Origin: Citrobacter freundii
GTDB lineage: Bacteria; Bacteroidota; Bacteroidia; Chitinophagales; Chitinophagaceae
DNA: 8,540 nucleotides
Direction of reading: 5' to 3'
Assembly (NCBI GenBank): GCA_003243445.1
Contig: QFQQ01000129.1
Span: 1-8,540 of the forward strand
How positions within the stretch are numbered: the first letter of the stretch is position 1; the number at the start of each line of letters is the position of its first letter. Below are positions 6,471-8,540 of this stretch, one piece after another. The notes under the pieces were generated by a model, which was given only the letters and a program-made list of their open reading frames with translations, was not told the origin of the DNA and made no database searches. Both the position numbers and the translations under genes were made by a program.

Positions 6471-6600
6471 TTCCAGAGGTTTCAGAAGTTTCAGAGGTTT
6501 CAGAGGTTGCTGCCGCGAATCGCAGATTGTAACTTTTTTTGAACCATTTACCGATGGAAGAACCTATGGAACTTCTGGAACCTATGGAACCGCTGAAACC
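6471..6600. repeat. palindromic element of 9-bp units, copy 1
   Basis: The left side has four 9-base units from 6471 to 6506 (TTCCAGAGG, TTTCAGAAG, TTTCAGAGG, TTTCAGAGG). The right side has the reverse-complement form from 6563 to 6598 (CCTATGGAA, CTTCTGGAA, CCTATGGAA, CCGCTGAAA). Matched outside-in, the units agree at 6-7 of 9 positions, so an imperfect stem of about 36 pairs is possible. The centre (6507-6562) carries GCTGCCGCGAAT and CGCAGATT. It begins 7 bases after the malic enzyme stop and fills most of the gap before the MlaE gene. Copy 2 is at 7390-7525 and shares a 17-base core. Confidence 0.85.
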
Positions 6601-6641
6601 TTAATTCGAAACTGTTAACCAAACTCATTCAACTCCTTTTC

Positions 6642-7379
6642 ATGACCATCATCAAAGACCTCGGCCGTTACCTGATCATGCTCAAAGGTATGTTTACACG
6701 ACCGGAGAACGGCAAAATGTACTGGAAGGAGTTTATGCGCCAGTGTTCGGATATAGGCATCGGTTCGTTGGGCATTGTGGGTATTATTTCCGTCTTCATC
6801 GGAGCCGTATCAACCCTGCAGACAGCCTATCAGCTGGTAAGTCCGATCATTCCTCCATCCACTATTGCCCAGATCGTTCGGGATACAGTGATCCTGGAAT
6901 TTGCCCCGACGCTTACCTGTATTGTACTCGCAGGTGTAGTGGGCAGTAAGATCGCAAGTGAGCTCGGAAATATGCGTGTGAGCGAGCAGATCGATGCGCT
7001 GGAGATCATGGGCATCAACACAAAATCATACCTGGTAATGCCCAAGATCCTCGCCGGTCTGCTGATGATCCCTTTCCTCGTCATGCTTGCCATGACCCTG
7101 GGCATCTGGGGTGGCCGTCTTGCCGGCAGCATGACAGGTATATTATCCACCGAAACATTTGACAAAGGCTTAAGGCAAAGCTTTGTGCCTTACAATGTAT
7201 TCTTTGCTCTCGCCAAATCATACACATTTGCATTCATCATCGCCAGCGTACCCGCATATTACGGCTATTACGTGGAAGGCGGCGCATTGGAAATCGGTAA
7301 AGCGAGTACGAAAGCCGTGGTGGTGAGTTGTATATTGTTGTTGTTTGCGGATTATGTGTTGTCGGCGTTGTTACTGTAG
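6642..7379 (+). CDS. mlaE: MlaE-family permease of a lipid (Mla/MCE) ABC transporter
   Basis: This is the inner-membrane permease of an Mla-type transporter, which moves phospholipids between inner and outer membranes and helps keep the outer membrane asymmetric. Its 245 residues are close to the family length. The family hallmark runs from 98 to 124, GVVGSKIASELGNMRVSEQIDALEIMG when read in two overlapping parts (GVVGSKIASELGNM, then VSEQIDALEIMG). A second hallmark near the C-terminus reads YYVEGGALEIGKASTKAVV (209-227). An amphipathic N-terminal stretch precedes about five hydrophobic segments (roughly 40-60, 84-105, 138-160, 186-207, 225-245). The ATG at 6642 fits. The matching ATPase gene follows after 162 bases of repeat DNA. 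The last 63 bases of the gene contain only four C residues, unlike the rest. No MCE-domain partner is in the window. Confidence 0.94.
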   Translation: MTIIKDLGRYLIMLKGMFTRPENGKMYWKEFMRQCSDIGIGSLGIVGIISVFIGAVSTLQTAYQLVSPIIPPSTIAQIVRDTVILEFAPTLTCIVLAGVVGSKIASELGNMRVSEQIDALEIMGINTKSYLVMPKILAGLLMIPFLVMLAMTLGIWGGRLAGSMTGILSTETFDKGLRQSFVPYNVFFALAKSYTFAFIIASVPAYYGYYVEGGALEIGKASTKAVVVSCILLLFADYVLSALLL

Positions 7380-7389
7380 TCAGGCAAGG

Positions 7390-7530
7390 TTCCAGAGGTT
7401 TCAGGGGTTCCATAAGTTTCAAAGGTTGCTGCCGCGAATTGTGGAATTCAGATTTGTTGAAACTGCTGTTACCGGAAGAACCTATGAAACCTATGAAACC
7501 TATGAAACTTTTGAAACCTTTTAAACCTTT
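7390..7530. repeat. palindromic element of 9-bp units, copy 2
   Basis: Left units run from 7390 to 7425 (TTCCAGAGG, TTTCAGGGG, TTCCATAAG, TTTCAAAGG). Right units run from 7481 to 7525 (CCTATGAAA three times, CTTTTGAAA, CCTTTTAAA), with a trailing CCTTT. AGGTTGCTGCCGCGAAT (7423-7439) is identical to 6504-6520 in copy 1. The element starts 10 bases after the MlaE stop and ends about 11 bases before the MlaF ATG, so it occupies nearly the whole gap within what should be one operon. Because 9 is a multiple of 3 it reads as a PMKPMK repeat in one frame, but this is not a gene. Confidence 0.87.
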
Positions 7531-7541
7531 CTTTGTCGCTC

Positions 7542-8351
7542 ATGATTGAAATAAAAAACCTCAAAAAAAGCTTCGCCGACAAAACGGTCATCCAGGACGT
7601 GACTGCCACCATGCAGGCCGGGCAGTGCAACCTGATCATCGGTTCCAGTGGTAGCGGTAAGACGGTGTTGATGAAATGCCTGGTCGGTCTTTTTCAGCCG
7701 GACAGCGGGGAGATCCTGTACGATAAAAAGAACTTCGTAACGATGAGTGATGAGGAAAGAAAAGATATCCGCAAAGAGATCGGTATGCTGTTCCAGGGTT
7801 CTGCATTATTCGATAGCCAGACCGTGGAGCAGAATGTGAAATTTCCCCTGGATATGTTCACCAAAGATTCACACGCTGAAAAACTGAAACGGGTCAATGA
7901 AGTGCTTGAGCGCGTTAAGCTGGTTGATGCCAACAGGAAATATCCTTCAGAATTAAGTGGTGGTATGAAAAAACGCGTTGCTCTGGCCCGTGCTATCGTA
8001 CTCAATCCCAAATACCTGTTCTGCGACGAGCCCAACTCCGGCCTCGATCCGCAAACCTCGCTCGTTATCGACAAGCTCATCCAGGAAGTGACCGCCGAAT
8101 ACAACATTACCACCGTGATCAACACACACGATATGAACAGCGTAATGGAGATCGGCAACTACATCCTCTATATGTACCAGGGCAACAAAGAATGGGAAGG
8201 AAGTAACAAAGAAATAATCTTCTCCAAAAACAAACGCCTCAACGAATTCATCTTCGCCTCTGACTTCCTGCGGGACGCCAAGGAAATGCGGATGCTGGAG
8301 GAAACGGGAAAGATCCCGGAGGATAGGAATATGGATGATATGATCAAGTGA
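7542..8351 (+). CDS. mlaF: MlaF-family ATP-binding protein of a lipid (Mla/MCE) ABC transporter
   Basis: This is the cytoplasmic ATPase that drives the MlaE permease encoded upstream. It has 269 residues. Motifs are Walker A GSSGSGKT (34-41), Q-loop Q85 (GMLFQGSALFD, typical of the MlaF branch), signature LSGGMKKR (138-145, with the MlaF-like GGMKKR), Walker B YLFCDEP (158-164) with E163, NSGLDP (165-170) and H-loop H196 (NTHDMNSVMEIG). The C-terminal tail (from about 240) is charged and may contact partner subunits. A longer frame is open to a TTG at 7533, but the ATG at 7542 gives the normal start MIEIKNLKKSF, and the extra three codons sit next to the repeat. It is separated from mlaE by a palindromic repeat, and followed by a 7-bp array and a terminator, so the transcription unit probably ends here. 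Confidence 0.94.
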   Translation: MIEIKNLKKSFADKTVIQDVTATMQAGQCNLIIGSSGSGKTVLMKCLVGLFQPDSGEILYDKKNFVTMSDEERKDIRKEIGMLFQGSALFDSQTVEQNVKFPLDMFTKDSHAEKLKRVNEVLERVKLVDANRKYPSELSGGMKKRVALARAIVLNPKYLFCDEPNSGLDPQTSLVIDKLIQEVTAEYNITTVINTHDMNSVMEIGNYILYMYQGNKEWEGSNKEIIFSKNKRLNEFIFASDFLRDAKEMRMLEETGKIPEDRNMDDMIK

Positions 8352-8352
8352 G

Positions 8353-8422
8353 AGATGGTCGATGTTCGATGGTCGATGGTGGATGTTCGATGTTCGATGA
8401 CCGATGACCGATGGCAGATGGC
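8353..8422 (+). repeat. 7-bp tandem repeat array (CGATGGT type), array 3
   Basis: Ten contiguous 7-base units start one base after the MlaF stop: AGATGGT, CGATGTT, CGATGGT, CGATGGT, GGATGTT, CGATGTT, CGATGAC, CGATGAC, CGATGGC, AGATGGC. This is the same family and same orientation relative to the upstream gene as array 1 at 1512-1592. No inverted partner is visible before the window ends. Confidence 0.9.
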
Positions 8423-8450
8423 CGGGATCGTGTTATGACAAAAATCTTTC

Positions 8451-8491
8451 AAAAAAGGAAACTGCCTGCTATCACAGGGCTTCCTTTTTTT
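8451..8491 (+). terminator. intrinsic terminator, possibly bidirectional
   Basis: AAAAAAGGAA (8451-8460) pairs perfectly with TTCCTTTTTT (8481-8490). An inner stem GCCTG (8464-8468) pairs with CAGGGC (8475-8480) with one bulged G around the loop CTATCA. A run of seven T (8485-8491) follows on the plus strand, and the A-run on the other side could serve a gene converging from the right. It would end the mlaEF transcript 100 bases after the MlaF stop. Confidence 0.85.
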
Positions 8492-8540
8492 GATTCCGGG
8501 AGATTAACCGGTGCTCCTGATCTTCCCTACTGGCTTTCAG
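8492..8540. other. unassigned window edge
   Basis: The last 49 bases hold no plus-strand start or recognisable motif. On the minus strand one frame is open from the edge to a TGA at 8474-8472 (about 22 residues, ending RNQKKEAL). That stop would fall in the terminator loop. Stops in the other two minus frames (8539-8537 and 8529-8527) would suit a gene converging on the terminator equally well. No call is possible. Confidence 0.3.

Noticed and set aside
7533..7541. TTG start for mlaF three codons upstream
   Set aside because: The ATG at 7542 gives the normal MIEIKNLKKSF N-terminus of the family, and the extra codons belong to the repeat edge.
7328..7549. Plus-strand frame encoding a PMKPMKPMK-type repeat
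   Set aside because: The apparent protein repeat comes from the 9-bp units of the intergenic palindrome, and the frame overlaps the end of mlaE.
8168..8452. Minus-strand 94-codon frame with HRTSTIDHRTSTI-like repetition
   Set aside because: The repetition is translation of the 7-bp array, and the remainder is antisense to mlaF.

Overview
The window looks like chromosomal DNA of a Bacteroidota bacterium, most likely from the Chitinophagaceae or a close relative. The reasons are that no start codon has a clear Shine-Dalgarno sequence, that boxes matching the Bacteroidota -7 promoter consensus TAnnTTTG occur upstream of genes, that a phosphotransacetylase-fused malic enzyme sits beside Mla-type transporter genes, and that almost every gap holds short-period palindromic repeats. 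Family-level placement is inference. I see six confident genes, all intact, and nothing resembling a phage, transposase, CRISPR array, rRNA or tRNA.

Layout. 1-327: the possible 3' tail of an upstream gene, then a 256-base gap with an 18+18-base inverted repeat. 328-1518 (+): M20-family metallo-amidohydrolase. 1512-1726: two oppositely oriented arrays of 7-bp repeats around an 85-base spacer. 1772-2197 (+): a small lipoprotein of unknown function carrying the motif DSRCPANALCAWAG. 2198-3882 (-): a two-gene ABC exporter operon (ATPase, then ABC-2 permease) with overlapping ATGA stop/start. The permease stop directly abuts the lipoprotein stop. 3883-4117: divergent intergenic region with a nested hairpin. 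4118-6463 (+): malic enzyme with a C-terminal phosphotransacetylase-like domain. 6642-7379 and 7542-8351 (+): MlaE-type permease and MlaF-type ATPase of a lipid-transport ABC system. Each is preceded by a long imperfect palindrome made of 9-bp units. 8353-8540: a third 7-bp array, an intrinsic terminator and an unassigned tail.

How the genes work together. MlaE and MlaF should form the inner-membrane core of a phospholipid transporter that keeps the outer membrane asymmetric, but no MCE-domain MlaD gene is visible. The minus-strand ATPase and permease form a drug or bacteriocin-type exporter. Malic enzyme turns malate into pyruvate plus NAD(P)H, and its phosphotransacetylase domain appears catalytically dead and probably regulatory. 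The amidohydrolase and lipoprotein show no functional link to these.

The genes are ordinary. The unusual content is the intergenic DNA. At least three repeat families (7-bp period, 9-bp period, and an A/T-rich hairpin), plus a CGCAGAT inverted repeat, fill the gaps, and they start within about 10 bases of the stop codon of four of the five plus-strand genes. I see no convincing new multi-gene system. The repeats are the best candidates for follow-up.
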